DNA of 47,013 nt from FEN-1250 sp039918615 (GCA_039918615.1 JBDSHG010000067.1:1-47013); one strand, 5' to 3'; counted from the stretch's first letter, positions 24,236 through 33,700 are shown. Translations and numbers: made by a program. Notes: generated by a model from the letters alone, not told the origin.

Positions 24236-26821
24236 ATGTCGCTGACGCTCGCCCTCATCGCGCTCCTTCAGATCGCGCAACCCAAGCCTCAGACGGATGC
24301 GCAACGCACATCGTCCGCGCCTGAGCAGCCGGCGACGACGCCCACGGTGGCGACATCGACCATCGCGACCGCGTCGCGCGCGCTGAAGCGACCCGTCATC
24401 GATGGCCGCGATGACGATGACGTGTGGCGCCAGGCGCAGCCGATCACGAATTTCCGCCAGTTCAGCCCAGTGGCGAACGGCGACGCGCGCTTCAAAACGG
24501 AGGGAAAGGTCGCCTACGACGATCAAGACTTCTACGTCTTCATCCGGATGTACGATCCACATCCGGACAGCATCCTCCGGCTTCTCGGCCGCCGCGACGT
24601 CCGCGTAGCGACGGATCAGATCAAGATCATCGTCGACCCGTACCACGATCTGCGCACCGGCTACGAGTTCGCGGTGAACCCCGCCGGTGTGAAGCGCGAC
24701 TACGCCGTGTACAACGACATCAACGAAGATGGGTCGTGGGACGGTGTGTGGGAGGCGGCGACCACGGTGGACTCGCTCGGATGGACGGCGGAGTTCCGCA
24801 TACCGCTGTCGCAGCTCCGCTACGCCGATGCGAAGGAACATACCTTCGGCTTCGGAATCTGGCGCGACATCGATCGCTTCAAGGAGCGCGACAGCTGGCC
24901 GGTGTACAACCAGTCCGACGCCCGCCTCATGTCGCAGCTCGGCACTGTCGTGAAGATCGATGGCATCCCCTCGCCGCATCGCCTCGAGGTAGTGCCGTAC
25001 GTCGTCGCGAAGAACGTCTCCGTGGATCCGAACGCAGGCGTCGGGCGCGACCAGAAGCTCTCCGGCGGCGCGAACATTAAGTACGGGCTGACATCGAATC
25101 TCACACTTGATGCCACGGTCAACCCGGACTTCGGACAGGTGGAGTCCGATCCGTCGGTGCTGAATCTCTCGGCTTTCGAGACGTTCTTCGCGGAGCAGCG
25201 GCCGTTCTTTCTCGAGGGGACGGGGATCTACAGCTTCCAGGTCAATTGCAACTTCGTCAACTGCAACAACGAGGGGCTGTTCTACTCGCGCCGCATCGGT
25301 CGCTCTCCGCAGCTTGGCTACTTGTATGGCGATGCGACCTCACCAACGTCGACGACGATCCTCGGTGCCACGAAGCTCACGGGTCGTCTCGCGAGCGGTA
25401 CGTCGATCGGCGTGCTCGATGCCGTCACGCAGCGAGCGGATGGGCCGCTGGGCCAGGCGCTCGAGCCGACGACGAACTACGCGGTCGTGCGCGGACAGCA
25501 GGACCTGCGCGGCGGCGAGAGCGGCGTGGGGATCATCCTCACCGGTGTCGATCGCGCCAACGATGCCTTCTCTCGCGACGTGCTCAGTCGCGAGGCGTAC
25601 GTCGCCGCGACGGACTTCCGCCACCGCTTCTCGAACCGGCGCTTCGAGCTCACCGGCTCGATCGACGCGAGTCGCGTGGGTGGAACGCCCGAGTCGATAC
25701 TCGCGACACAGACGAGCGCGGTGCACTACTATCAGCAGCCCGATGGCGCGCTGCACCTGGATTCGACCCGCACATCGCTGTCTGGCGACGCCGAGCAGAT
25801 CACCTTCGGTAAGGTCGGCGGGGGGATCACGCGCTTTCAGACGTCGTACAATCGACTGTCGCCAGGCTTCGAGTCGAACGACCTCGGCTATCTGCAGCGC
25901 GCGGACCTGCAGAACTGGAGCAACTCGTTCTCCTTCGACTTCAACACGCCCGCGCTGTTCTTCAACTCCGCATTCCTCAACTTCAACCAGTGGAACTATT
26001 GGAACAACGCCGGGCTGCTGCTCGAGCGCGCGGTGAGTACGAACTGGCACTTCATTCTGCGCGACAACGTCGAGATTGATCTCGGCGCCACGACATCGCA
26101 GCTCCCCGGCACGTTCAGCGATCGCGGATCGCGCGGCGGGCCGGCGGTGCGGCATTCGCCGTTCTACAACGGCTTCCTGTACCTCGTCGGCGACAACCGC
26201 AAACAGCTCATTCCGACGCTCTCCATGAACGTCGGTCGCAGCGACTACGGGCGCGGACACTACTACGATCTCAGTCCGAGCGTCGACCTGCGCGTGTCCA
26301 GTCGCTTCCACACGAACCTTGGCGTCGAGTACAACCACAACATCGACGACACTCAGTGGTTCGGCAATTTTGCCGATTCGACGGACGTCACGCACTACAC
26401 CTTCGCGCACCTGAACCAGCAAACGCTGAGCGCGACATTGCGCATTGACTTCACGGCGACACCGAATCTCACCTTCCAACTTTATGCGTCGCCCTTCGTG
26501 ACGAAGGGAACGTTCACGAACATTCGCGAGCTGAACGACCCACGCGCGCAGAATTTCGACGACCGTTACAAGCCGTATACGGACGAGAATGTGCTGGCGG
26601 ATCAACCGGATGGATTCAACTTGAAACAGTTCCGGTCGAACGCCGTGGTGCGCTGGGAATATCGCCCCGGCTCCACGCTCTTCCTTGTGTGGACGCAGCA
26701 ACGCCAGGGCGACATTCCGCTCGCCGGAAACCAGACGTTCTCAGGCGACTACGGCGGCCTCTTCCATCTTCACCCCGACAACACCTTCCTGGTGAAGATG
26801 TCGTACTGGTTCAACCGGTAG
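24236..26821 (+). CDS. DUF5916 outer-membrane protein with CBM9-like N-terminal domain
   Basis: This 861-residue protein has a short N-terminal hydrophobic segment that may serve as a signal (LTLALIALLQIAQP). A CBM9-like beta-sandwich follows (about 45-250, with LKRPVIDGRDDDDVWRQAQP and EFAVNPAGVKRDYAVYND), then the DUF5916 beta-barrel-like region. The latter has ANIKYGLTSNLTLDATVNPD, FGQVESDPSVLNLSAFETFF and EQRPFFLEGTGIY, and ends with an aromatic strand, LVKMSYWFNR. The family is common in Gemmatimonadota and Bacteroidota and is thought to sit in the outer membrane. Ligand and role are unknown. The 289-nt gap before it has no recognisable gene. Confidence 0.9.
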   Translation: MSLTLALIALLQIAQPKPQTDAQRTSSAPEQPATTPTVATSTIATASRALKRPVIDGRDDDDVWRQAQPITNFRQFSPVANGDARFKTEGKVAYDDQDFYVFIRMYDPHPDSILRLLGRRDVRVATDQIKIIVDPYHDLRTGYEFAVNPAGVKRDYAVYNDINEDGSWDGVWEAATTVDSLGWTAEFRIPLSQLRYADAKEHTFGFGIWRDIDRFKERDSWPVYNQSDARLMSQLGTVVKIDGIPSPHRLEVVPYVVAKNVSVDPNAGVGRDQKLSGGANIKYGLTSNLTLDATVNPDFGQVESDPSVLNLSAFETFFAEQRPFFLEGTGIYSFQVNCNFVNCNNEGLFYSRRIGRSPQLGYLYGDATSPTSTTILGATKLTGRLASGTSIGVLDAVTQRADGPLGQALEPTTNYAVVRGQQDLRGGESGVGIILTGVDRANDAFSRDVLSREAYVAATDFRHRFSNRRFELTGSIDASRVGGTPESILATQTSAVHYYQQPDGALHLDSTRTSLSGDAEQITFGKVGGGITRFQTSYNRLSPGFESNDLGYLQRADLQNWSNSFSFDFNTPALFFNSAFLNFNQWNYWNNAGLLLERAVSTNWHFILRDNVEIDLGATTSQLPGTFSDRGSRGGPAVRHSPFYNGFLYLVGDNRKQLIPTLSMNVGRSDYGRGHYYDLSPSVDLRVSSRFHTNLGVEYNHNIDDTQWFGNFADSTDVTHYTFAHLNQQTLSATLRIDFTATPNLTFQLYASPFVTKGTFTNIRELNDPRAQNFDDRYKPYTDENVLADQPDGFNLKQFRSNAVVRWEYRPGSTLFLVWTQQRQGDIPLAGNQTFSGDYGGLFHLHPDNTFLVKMSYWFNR

Positions 26822-26836
26822 TCGCCACGGGCGACT
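26820..26836. terminator. Short hairpin in the convergent gap, possible bidirectional terminator
   Basis: A perfect 7-bp inverted repeat (AGTCGCC and GGCGACT, 3-nt loop) fills the 14 nt between the stop codons of the two convergent genes. Neither strand has a T-run after it, so it may only slow polymerase or protect 3' ends. Confidence 0.3.
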
Positions 26837-29800
26837 CAGCTGCCATTCGCCGCCCGCCGCGCCTGCGCTTCGACCGATTTCCAGCGCGCCAGCACGGCGC
26901 GGAACTCCTCGCGCGCGCGACGGCACGCCGCGATCTGATTGGCGCTGGGCGCGATATCCGCGCCCTGCATGGACATGGCGGCGGCCATGAGAGCATCGCC
27001 GACGCTCTCGAGGGTAGCGGGACGCGGCGGCTGGACACCGCCGCGGCGCCGCGGTGCCTCGCCTGCATCGGCGCTCTTCGCGGGCGCGATCGCGTCGAGC
27101 CTTTCCGCGATATCGCCTGTAGCTGATCCACCTGCGCCCTCGAGTCGGCTCCTGAGCGCACGGGCGCGCGCACTCGCCGCGCGCACGATGACCGCGTCGT
27201 CGTACATCTCCTTCGATAGCGACGCGAGCTGCGCGAGGCCGATGGCTGGTGTCGTCACACGGGGGTCGAGGCGCAGCGTCAGCGGCTGCTCCAAGCGCGT
27301 CCCCATTCCGATGAGGCGCACCGTGTACTTGCCCGGTGGCGCCCACGGCGCATCCATTGCCGGGAAGGTACGATGTGGCACCGCGCCGTTTCCGCTCTCA
27401 TCCTCTTCCACATCCTCTCGCTCGTTGATGATCGGATCATACCGCAGGTCCCACGTCATGCGGTGCATGCCGGGCGCGGTAGAGAGCGCGACCGTCGGCG
27501 CTGGCCAGTAGAGCGGCTGGTTGCAGTCGGGCGCCTTCGGATCCCGCTGACACACGAGGTTGTACGCCTCCGGATTGCGCGCAGGATCGGGATCGAGCAC
27601 GCGGTCGGCGCTCGAGTAGTGCCGGATGACCTTCCCAGCGGCGTCGACGATCTCGATCGCGATCGTGTCGTGTACCGCGCTCGCGAGGTAATAGTCGATG
27701 ATTGCGCCGGCCGAGGGATTTTCGCCGGCGGGAAGCTCCGGCGGCCACGGCGTCGGATCGTTCGTCGCGCCGCGGACGCGCACCGCGGTGGCGGGCTTGA
27801 GCAGGTAGAGAGCACGCGCCGCGCCCACGGAGGCCGCCTGCCGCAACGGCGTGATGTCGTCGAGAATCCAGAAGCCGCGTCCATGGGTGGCGGCAATGAG
27901 GTCGGAGCACATGCACACGCTGTCGTCCTTCACCTCGAGATCGCGTACGGAGATCGCAGGCATGTCGCGCTTCAGCGACTGCCAGTGCTCGCCGTCGTCG
28001 AAGGAGACCCACACCTGTGCATCGGTGGCCGCGTAGAGCAGTCCCTTGCGTCGGGGGTCCTCGCGAATGGAGTTCGCGACGGCACCCGGCGCGATCCCGG
28101 CGTCGATCTCGGTCCAGCTCTTTCCGCTGTCATGCGTGCGCCAGAAGTGCGGATTCATGTCGTCGAGGCGCAGCGTGTTCGCCGCCGCGTACGCGGTGCG
28201 GTCGTCGAAGTGCCCCGCCTCGATGTTGAAGATGCGCGTCCACGGTTTGATCTCCGCGGGCGTGACGTTGCTCCACGTCGTGCCGCCGTTCGCCGTGACC
28301 TGTATCGTGCCGTCATCGGCGCCCGCCCAGATCACGCCAATGTTGCGGGGCGAAGGGGAGAGCGCGGTGATCGCGCCCTTCGGAGCCGGCGTGACCGTGC
28401 TCGCGTACTTCCCCGCATTTGCAGGGACGGCCCAACTCTGCCGCGTCAGATCGGGGCTGATGCGCGTCCAGCTGTGCGCGTGGTCGACGGATTTCCACAC
28501 GGCGTTGGACGTGTAGAAGAGCACGTTCGGATCGAGAGGCGACCAGTTGATCGGCATCGTGCGCACGTTGCGGTTGAACTTCGCGCCGCGCTCGGTCGCA
28601 TCGGGGCCGACGTGCGTGATCTGTCCCGTCTTTCGATTGAACAGCGACACGTTGGATCTCATGCTGCCGTACACCTTGTCCGGATCCTTCGGATCTGGTG
28701 CGGCGATGCCGTACTCCTGGATGTCGACCGGATGCCAGTCGTGGAAGGTGATCTCGCCATCCATCGACCTGCTGTCGACGCACGCCGAGCCGGAGTCCTG
28801 CTGTCCTCCGCACACGCGATACACGAACGATGCATCCGTCGACACGTGATACATCGCGGCCGTCGACTGCGTGTACCAGTTGCTCCACGACGCGCCACGG
28901 TTGGATGACACGACCGCGCCCTGGTCCGACACGAGGAGCAGGATGTTTGGATTGTTCGGATTGATCCACACCTTCTGATAATCGTCGCCGCCCGGAGCGC
29001 CGCGGATGGCGGACCAGGTTACACCGCCGTTCTCAGATCGCCAGAACACGATCGAAGCGCTGTAGACGACGTTCTCATCCTTCGGATCGACGGCGAGCGT
29101 TGCGAGATCGCCGCCGCCGATGCGCAGGAGCGGGCGACCGTCGGGCTTCGCATTCGCGCCTCCATCACTGGACTTGGGATCGTGCACCGCGAGATACCAG
29201 TGCTCGCCTGCGTCGACGGACTTGTACAGCGCGAGCACTTCGTCGGCGCCGCGCGCCGAGTCCTGCCCGGTGGGCGCACCCGCGACCATCGCGTACAGCA
29301 CCTTCGTGTTCGATGGCGCAATCGCGAGATTCGCCTGCAACACTCCGGGGAGTCCGTCGCCGAGCGCCTTCCAGCTGCTGCCGCCGTCGGTCGACTTGAA
29401 GATGCCGCCGGACGCGCCGTCGAACTGCGCGCCCTCGATGAAGCTCTGCTGCTGTTGCCAGAGCGCCGCGTATACCGTGTTCGGATCGTTGGGATCGATG
29501 CGCACGTCGTTCGCGCTCGTGTAGGCATCCTTGTACAGCACCTTCTCGAACGTCTTGCCGCCGTCGATCGAGCGGAAGATGCCGCGCTCCTCGTTCGGCC
29601 CGTACGGATGTCCGAGCGCGGCAACGAAGAGCCGGTTCGGATCGCGTGGATCGACGTCGATCATCGCGATCATCTGACTATCGCGCAGCCCGAGGTGCGT
29701 CCACGTCTTCCCGGCATCGGTCGATTTGTAGACGCCGTTGCCAACAGCGAGGTCGGGTCTGATGATCCCCGCGCCACTCCCCACGTAGATGATGTTCGGA

Positions 29801-30120
29801 TCGGACGGTGCGATGGCGATCGCGCCGATCGATCCGGTGGGCTGCTCGTCGAAGAGGGGCACCCATGTGGAGCCATAGTCCGTCGAGCGCCAGACGCCGC
29901 CGTTGTCGTAACCGGCGTAGAAGACGTTTGGCTGGGACGGCACGCCGGCGAGTGCGCGCGCGCGTCCGGCGCGCGTGGGACCGATCGAGCGCCAGTGCAT
30001 GGCGGCGGCGATGTCCGGTGTCTGCGCGAACGCGGGAGTAGCGCTGCCGAATGCGAGTACTGCGGCGAGCACGGATGAAACCGCTCCGCGCCTCGAAATT
30101 CCATAGGAGTGTGAATGCAT
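26836..30120 (-). CDS. Secreted BNR/sortilin-like (VPS10-type) beta-propeller protein
   Basis: This protein of about 1,094 residues has a signal peptide (MHSHSYGISRRGAVSSVLAA, cut after AFAQ). The start at 30120 is chosen for that reason over an upstream in-frame ATG. It contains many BNR/Asp-box repeats: GGVWRSTDYGSTWVPLFDE, KSTDAGKTWTHLG, RSIDGGKTFEKVL, KSTDGGSSWKALG and others. These are typical of proteins annotated as glycosyl hydrolase or sortilin-like repeat proteins. A C-terminal immunoglobulin-like and helical region follows (about 840 to the end). No sialidase active site is evident, so it may be a binding protein. It is divergent from padR-like 30234 across 113 nt. Confidence 0.9.
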   Translation of the reverse strand: MHSHSYGISRRGAVSSVLAAVLAFGSATPAFAQTPDIAAAMHWRSIGPTRAGRARALAGVPSQPNVFYAGYDNGGVWRSTDYGSTWVPLFDEQPTGSIGAIAIAPSDPNIIYVGSGAGIIRPDLAVGNGVYKSTDAGKTWTHLGLRDSQMIAMIDVDPRDPNRLFVAALGHPYGPNEERGIFRSIDGGKTFEKVLYKDAYTSANDVRIDPNDPNTVYAALWQQQQSFIEGAQFDGASGGIFKSTDGGSSWKALGDGLPGVLQANLAIAPSNTKVLYAMVAGAPTGQDSARGADEVLALYKSVDAGEHWYLAVHDPKSSDGGANAKPDGRPLLRIGGGDLATLAVDPKDENVVYSASIVFWRSENGGVTWSAIRGAPGGDDYQKVWINPNNPNILLLVSDQGAVVSSNRGASWSNWYTQSTAAMYHVSTDASFVYRVCGGQQDSGSACVDSRSMDGEITFHDWHPVDIQEYGIAAPDPKDPDKVYGSMRSNVSLFNRKTGQITHVGPDATERGAKFNRNVRTMPINWSPLDPNVLFYTSNAVWKSVDHAHSWTRISPDLTRQSWAVPANAGKYASTVTPAPKGAITALSPSPRNIGVIWAGADDGTIQVTANGGTTWSNVTPAEIKPWTRIFNIEAGHFDDRTAYAAANTLRLDDMNPHFWRTHDSGKSWTEIDAGIAPGAVANSIREDPRRKGLLYAATDAQVWVSFDDGEHWQSLKRDMPAISVRDLEVKDDSVCMCSDLIAATHGRGFWILDDITPLRQAASVGAARALYLLKPATAVRVRGATNDPTPWPPELPAGENPSAGAIIDYYLASAVHDTIAIEIVDAAGKVIRHYSSADRVLDPDPARNPEAYNLVCQRDPKAPDCNQPLYWPAPTVALSTAPGMHRMTWDLRYDPIINEREDVEEDESGNGAVPHRTFPAMDAPWAPPGKYTVRLIGMGTRLEQPLTLRLDPRVTTPAIGLAQLASLSKEMYDDAVIVRAASARARALRSRLEGAGGSATGDIAERLDAIAPAKSADAGEAPRRRGGVQPPRPATLESVGDALMAAAMSMQGADIAPSANQIAACRRAREEFRAVLARWKSVEAQARRAANGS

Positions 30121-30176
30121 GGCCCAACCTATCGCTCGCGCAAATCGTTGGAAATAGCCCGCTCGTTTAGCTCCCC

Positions 30177-30205
30177 TTGCACTTCTACAGGTGTCGGCGT
30201 TAACC
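30177..30205 (+). promoter_or_regulatory. Candidate promoter of the PadR-ADOP operon
   Basis: TTGCAC (30177-30182) is separated by 17 nt from a weak -10 (TTAACC, 30200-30205). The start site would fall near 30212, inside the right arm of the inverted repeat at 30182-30218, which would suit autorepression by the PadR-type regulator. Confidence 0.4.
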
Positions 30206-30218
30206 TCTCCTGTAGAAG
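30182..30218. promoter_or_regulatory. Inverted repeat, probable PadR operator
   Basis: CTTCTACAGG (30182-30191) and CCTGTAGAAG (30209-30218) are perfect 10-bp inverted arms with a 17-nt spacer, so their centres are 27 bp apart. They lie in the 113-nt divergent region between the BNR protein gene and the PadR gene. The arms flank the putative -10 of PadR-ADOP, as expected for a repressor site. Confidence 0.65.
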
Positions 30219-30233
30219 CCAACAGGGAACGAC

Positions 30234-30578
30234 ATGACCGACGCACCAGACACCGCAAAGCTCGAGCTCCCCCAAGGCACGCTCGATCTCCTCATTCTCA
30301 AGGCGCTTTCGCTCGAGGCGCAGCACGGCTGGGCGATCTCGGAGCGCATCCGGCAGGTGTCGAGCGCCGCGCTGCAGATTCCCCAGGGCTCACTCTATCC
30401 CGCGCTCCACCGGCTCGAGCGCCGTGGCTGGATCAAGGCGAAGTGGGGCGAGTCCGACAACAATCGCCGCGCCAAGTTCTATGAGCTCACGCGCACCGGC
30501 CGCCATCAGCTCGAGACCGAGACCGCCGCCTGGCGCCGCCTCACCATCGCGGTGCGTCTCGTGCTGGAGATGCAATGA
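30234..30578 (+). CDS. PadR-family transcriptional regulator
   Basis: This 114-residue winged-helix repressor of the short PadR-s2 type has the family opening LPQGTLDLLILKALSLEAQH. The recognition region is SAALQIPQGSLYPALHRLER, the wing is KAKWGESDNNRRAKFYELT, and a C-terminal dimerisation helix follows. PadR proteins are ligand-responsive repressors, usually of a neighbouring transporter. The stop overlaps the ADOP permease start by 4 nt (ATGA), so regulator and permease are coupled. This PadR-ADOP pairing is very common in Acidobacteriota and Gemmatimonadota. Confidence 0.95.
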   Translation: MTDAPDTAKLELPQGTLDLLILKALSLEAQHGWAISERIRQVSSAALQIPQGSLYPALHRLERRGWIKAKWGESDNNRRAKFYELTRTGRHQLETETAAWRRLTIAVRLVLEMQ

Positions 30579-33283
30579 GCGTCGGCGATCTGCTGGCCGG
30601 CATCGCGAGCGATATTCGCTATCGTCTTCGCGCGATCTTCCACCGCACCGAGGTCGAGCGCGAGCTCGACGAGGAGCTCCGCTACCATCTCGAGCGCGAA
30701 TCGGAGAAGCACGCGCGCCGCGGTGTCGCCGCCGCCGCCGCGACGCGCCGCGCGCGTCTCGAGTTTGGCGGCGTCGATCGCGTGAAGGAGGAAGTCCGGG
30801 ACGCGAGAGGAGTACGGATAGTCGAGACCATGCTGCGCGATTTACGCTACGCGATTCGCGGACTGCGCGCGCATCCCGGATTTACGCTCGCGGTCGTCGC
30901 GACGCTCGGGCTGGGGATCGGCGCCAATACGGCGATGTTTGGGGTGGTCGACCGGCTGATGTTCCGTCCGCCGGCGTTCATGCCGGATCCGGCGAGCGTG
31001 AATCGTGTGGATCTCGAGTACACGTTCCATCACGACGAGATCGAGATGGGATCGATTCAGTACCAGCGCTACCTCGATCTTGCACGCGACGCACACACGA
31101 TCACTCAGAGCGCGGTATTTCAGAACAGGCAGCTCGCGATCGGCACCGGCGACGATGCACGGGTGATGGGCGTGGCGGTTGTGAGTGCGTCCTACTTCAA
31201 TCTCTTCGACGCTCACCCGGTTATCGGCCGTTTCTTTAATGAAGCAGATGACTCGCGAACATCACCAACGCCAGTCGTCGTGTTGGGCAACACGCTTTGG
31301 AGGACGCGATTCGGCAGTCGGCGGGATATTCTCGGGAAGCAACTGCAAGTGGGATCGCTCAACGCAACGATTATCGGGGTTGCACCCGATGGGTTTGTTG
31401 GCATCGAGCCCTCTGAGCCAGCGGTGGCTTTCATTCCTGCAACCGCGTTCGCTGCGGCCGACTTCCCGCGGGAAGCGTTAAAGGACTACGGCTGGCAGTG
31501 GTTATACATGCTCATTCGACGCAAACCTGATGTCGGAGCGGCCGCCGCCGCCGCCGACCTGTCCCACGCATTCGAGCTGAGCTGGGAATCAGAGCGTGCA
31601 ATGGATCCGCAGCGCGAATCGGTGAAGATAGCTCGTCCTCACGCAACGGTGCTACCGATACAGGCGTATCGTGCAGTTGGGGGTGTCCGAAGTCCTTCGA
31701 TCGTGCTGTGGATTCTCGGCGTCGCCGGCATCGTTCTCCTCATCGCCTGCGCGAACGTCGCGAATCTGCTTCTTGGGCGCGCCTTTGGCCGTCGTCGTGA
31801 GATCGCGGTGCGACTGGCGTTGGGAGTTTCGCGATCCCACCTCGTGTTGCAGCTGCTGATCGAGACTCTACTCCTGGCACTGCTCGCGGGCCTCGCAGGA
31901 GTGGCGATCGGGGAAGCAGGACAATCGATCCTCAGATCTCTCTTCCTACCGGATACCACTTCGACCGCAGTGCTCGGCGATTCCCGCTCGCTGCTGTTCG
32001 CAATCTCCGTCGCTCTTCTGGCTGGCATACTTACGGGCTTGGCGCCTGCACTTCAGTCGGGTCGGTCCGAGCTGACGTCCGCACTCAAGTCGGGCGTGCG
32101 CGAAGGCGGCGGCCGTCGCACGCGAACACGTAACACGCTCCTCGTCGCGCAGGCCGCGCTGTCGGTCATTCTTCTCGTCGGCGCAGGCCTTTTCGTGCGA
32201 AGCCTGTACAAGGTCGCGTCGATCAAGCTCGGGTACGATGTAGATCCTGTTCTCTACGTCGAAACGGATCTTCGTGACACCAAGCTCTCTGACAGCGCGC
32301 AATACCAGCTAAGCACAAGATTAGCCGAGGAAGCTCGTGCTCTCCCCGAAGTGCGATCGGCGGCGCTGGCCATGACGGTTCCTCTTTACGGGATGATGAT
32401 GTGGTCGTTCTCCGTCCCTGGCGTCGATTCAGCCGACCAGCTCGGGCACTTCGCGCTCCAGATGGGAGAGCGTGATTACTTCCGGACGATGGGAACTCGA
32501 ATCCTTCGTGGACGGGGGTTCGATTCGACCGATCGGCCGCACTCCGAAAAAGTGGTCGTGATCTCGGAGGGGATGGCGAAGAAGCTGTGGCCTCAGGCAG
32601 ACGCGCTCGGGAAGTGCATCAAGTTCGGAGATGATACGATGCCGTGCACGAATGTCATTGGCATCGCGGAAAACGTGAAGATGAACGATGTCGTCGTCGA
32701 CGAGGGGCTGCAGTACTATCTCTCGATCGAACAGCGCCAGCCGTCGGGCACCACACTGTTCGTGCGCATGAACGACGACGCCGAACACTACACCGAGATG
32801 GTTCGAAAGCGACTGCAGCCATTGATGCCAGGGACGTCGTTTGTGATCGTGACCCCTATGCGGCGCATCCTCGATCCGCACCTCAGCTCGTGGCGCATGG
32901 GCGCCACGATGTTCCTCGTGTTCGGCGTCCTCGCACTCGTCCTCGCAGCCATCGGTCTCTACAGCGTCATCGCCTACAATGTCGCACAACGCACGCAGGA
33001 GCTCGGCCTCCGCATCGCGCTCGGCGCCCCCGCGCGCGATGTGCTGCGCATGATTCTCGGCGAGGGGCTGCGTTTCGGCCTTGCGGGGATCGTCGTGGGC
33101 GCGCTGATCGCGCTGGCGGCGGGTCACTGGGTGCAGCCACTCCTTTACGGTGTGTCGGCGCACGACCCGCTCGTCTTCGTCGCGGTGGCGGCGGTGCTCG
33201 CGATCGTCGCGATCGCCGCCAGCGCGATTCCCGCTCTGCACGCCGTGCGACTCGACCCGAGCATCGCGCTGAGAGCCGAGTAA
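30575..33283 (+). CDS. ADOP-type (acidobacterial duplicated orphan permease) ABC permease
   Basis: This 902-residue FtsX/MacB-superfamily permease lacks an adjacent ATPase. It starts with the ADOP N-terminal helix segment (VERELDEELRYHLERESEKH). The first membrane helix and periplasmic domain follow (DLRYAIRGLRAHPGFTLAVV, GLGIGANTAMFGVVDRLMF), then two FtsX-like membrane blocks. These include LLIACANVANLLLGRAFGRR at the centre and AYNVAQRTQELGLRIALGAP near the C-terminus, ending with DPSIALRAE. The substrate is unknown. The central stretch (about 31200-32700) is visibly less GC-rich than both ends, suggesting recombination with a relative. Confidence 0.93.
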   Translation: MSVGDLLAGIASDIRYRLRAIFHRTEVERELDEELRYHLERESEKHARRGVAAAAATRRARLEFGGVDRVKEEVRDARGVRIVETMLRDLRYAIRGLRAHPGFTLAVVATLGLGIGANTAMFGVVDRLMFRPPAFMPDPASVNRVDLEYTFHHDEIEMGSIQYQRYLDLARDAHTITQSAVFQNRQLAIGTGDDARVMGVAVVSASYFNLFDAHPVIGRFFNEADDSRTSPTPVVVLGNTLWRTRFGSRRDILGKQLQVGSLNATIIGVAPDGFVGIEPSEPAVAFIPATAFAAADFPREALKDYGWQWLYMLIRRKPDVGAAAAAADLSHAFELSWESERAMDPQRESVKIARPHATVLPIQAYRAVGGVRSPSIVLWILGVAGIVLLIACANVANLLLGRAFGRRREIAVRLALGVSRSHLVLQLLIETLLLALLAGLAGVAIGEAGQSILRSLFLPDTTSTAVLGDSRSLLFAISVALLAGILTGLAPALQSGRSELTSALKSGVREGGGRRTRTRNTLLVAQAALSVILLVGAGLFVRSLYKVASIKLGYDVDPVLYVETDLRDTKLSDSAQYQLSTRLAEEARALPEVRSAALAMTVPLYGMMMWSFSVPGVDSADQLGHFALQMGERDYFRTMGTRILRGRGFDSTDRPHSEKVVVISEGMAKKLWPQADALGKCIKFGDDTMPCTNVIGIAENVKMNDVVVDEGLQYYLSIEQRQPSGTTLFVRMNDDAEHYTEMVRKRLQPLMPGTSFVIVTPMRRILDPHLSSWRMGATMFLVFGVLALVLAAIGLYSVIAYNVAQRTQELGLRIALGAPARDVLRMILGEGLRFGLAGIVVGALIALAAGHWVQPLLYGVSAHDPLVFVAVAAVLAIVAIAASAIPALHAVRLDPSIALRAE

Positions 33284-33308
33284 CACGATTGCGTCACCCT
33301 CCGTCCCG

Positions 33309-33347
33309 CTACGCCTGAACCACGAGTGCGGTCACCATGCCGAACAT
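33309..33347 (-). pseudogene. Remnant 3' end of a multicopper oxidase gene
   Basis: Read leftward, these codons give MFGMVTALVVQA and a stop. The intact multicopper oxidase at 39466 ends MFGMVTALIVNA, so 10 of 12 residues match at the same C-terminal position. Upstream codons do not continue the match, and a stop occurs about 50 nt upstream. I therefore read it as the decayed tail of a second oxidase gene. Confidence 0.5.
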
Positions 33348-33439
33348 CAAATATGCCCGGGGATGTCCCTGCAAAGCTGGGTGTCGAACACCTCAGTGTA
33401 GATGAGGTTCGCCTCGAGTCTCAGTGGGCGGCGCCGCGA

Positions 33440-33700
33440 TCATGTGTGAGTGATGAGAACTCGCCAACACTCGGGCCCCTCTTCCCGATACGTCCATTCG
33501 AATTTCCCCGCCTGCTCGGCTTCGAGCTGATAGCGCAGCGGCTTCGGATCGTGATCGTTGATCAGCAGCATCGCTTCGCCCGGCTGCAGGCTTTCGAACG
33601 TGCGGAAAATCGTCGAATGCTTGTCGCGAGGCGGAATTGGCCGCACGTCGAGCTCGCGGGGCTGCGACTTTGAAGCAGTGGAGCGGGATTGGTCATTCAT
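33440..33700 (-). CDS. Single-domain DUF2249 protein
   Basis: This 86-residue protein is made almost entirely of one DUF2249 domain, a TusA-related fold. It has RELDVRPIPPRDKHSTIFRT, ESLQPGEAMLLINDHDPKPL, and then RYQLEAEQAGKFEWTYREEG. DUF2249 proteins often accompany haem-copper or nitrogen-oxide metabolism genes, with an unknown role (sulfur or cofactor handling has been suggested). A GAGG ribosome binding site precedes the ATG at 33700. It lies 84 nt downstream of the two-domain DUF2249 gene on the same strand. Confidence 0.9.
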   Translation of the reverse strand: MNDQSRSTASKSQPRELDVRPIPPRDKHSTIFRTFESLQPGEAMLLINDHDPKPLRYQLEAEQAGKFEWTYREEGPECWRVLITHT

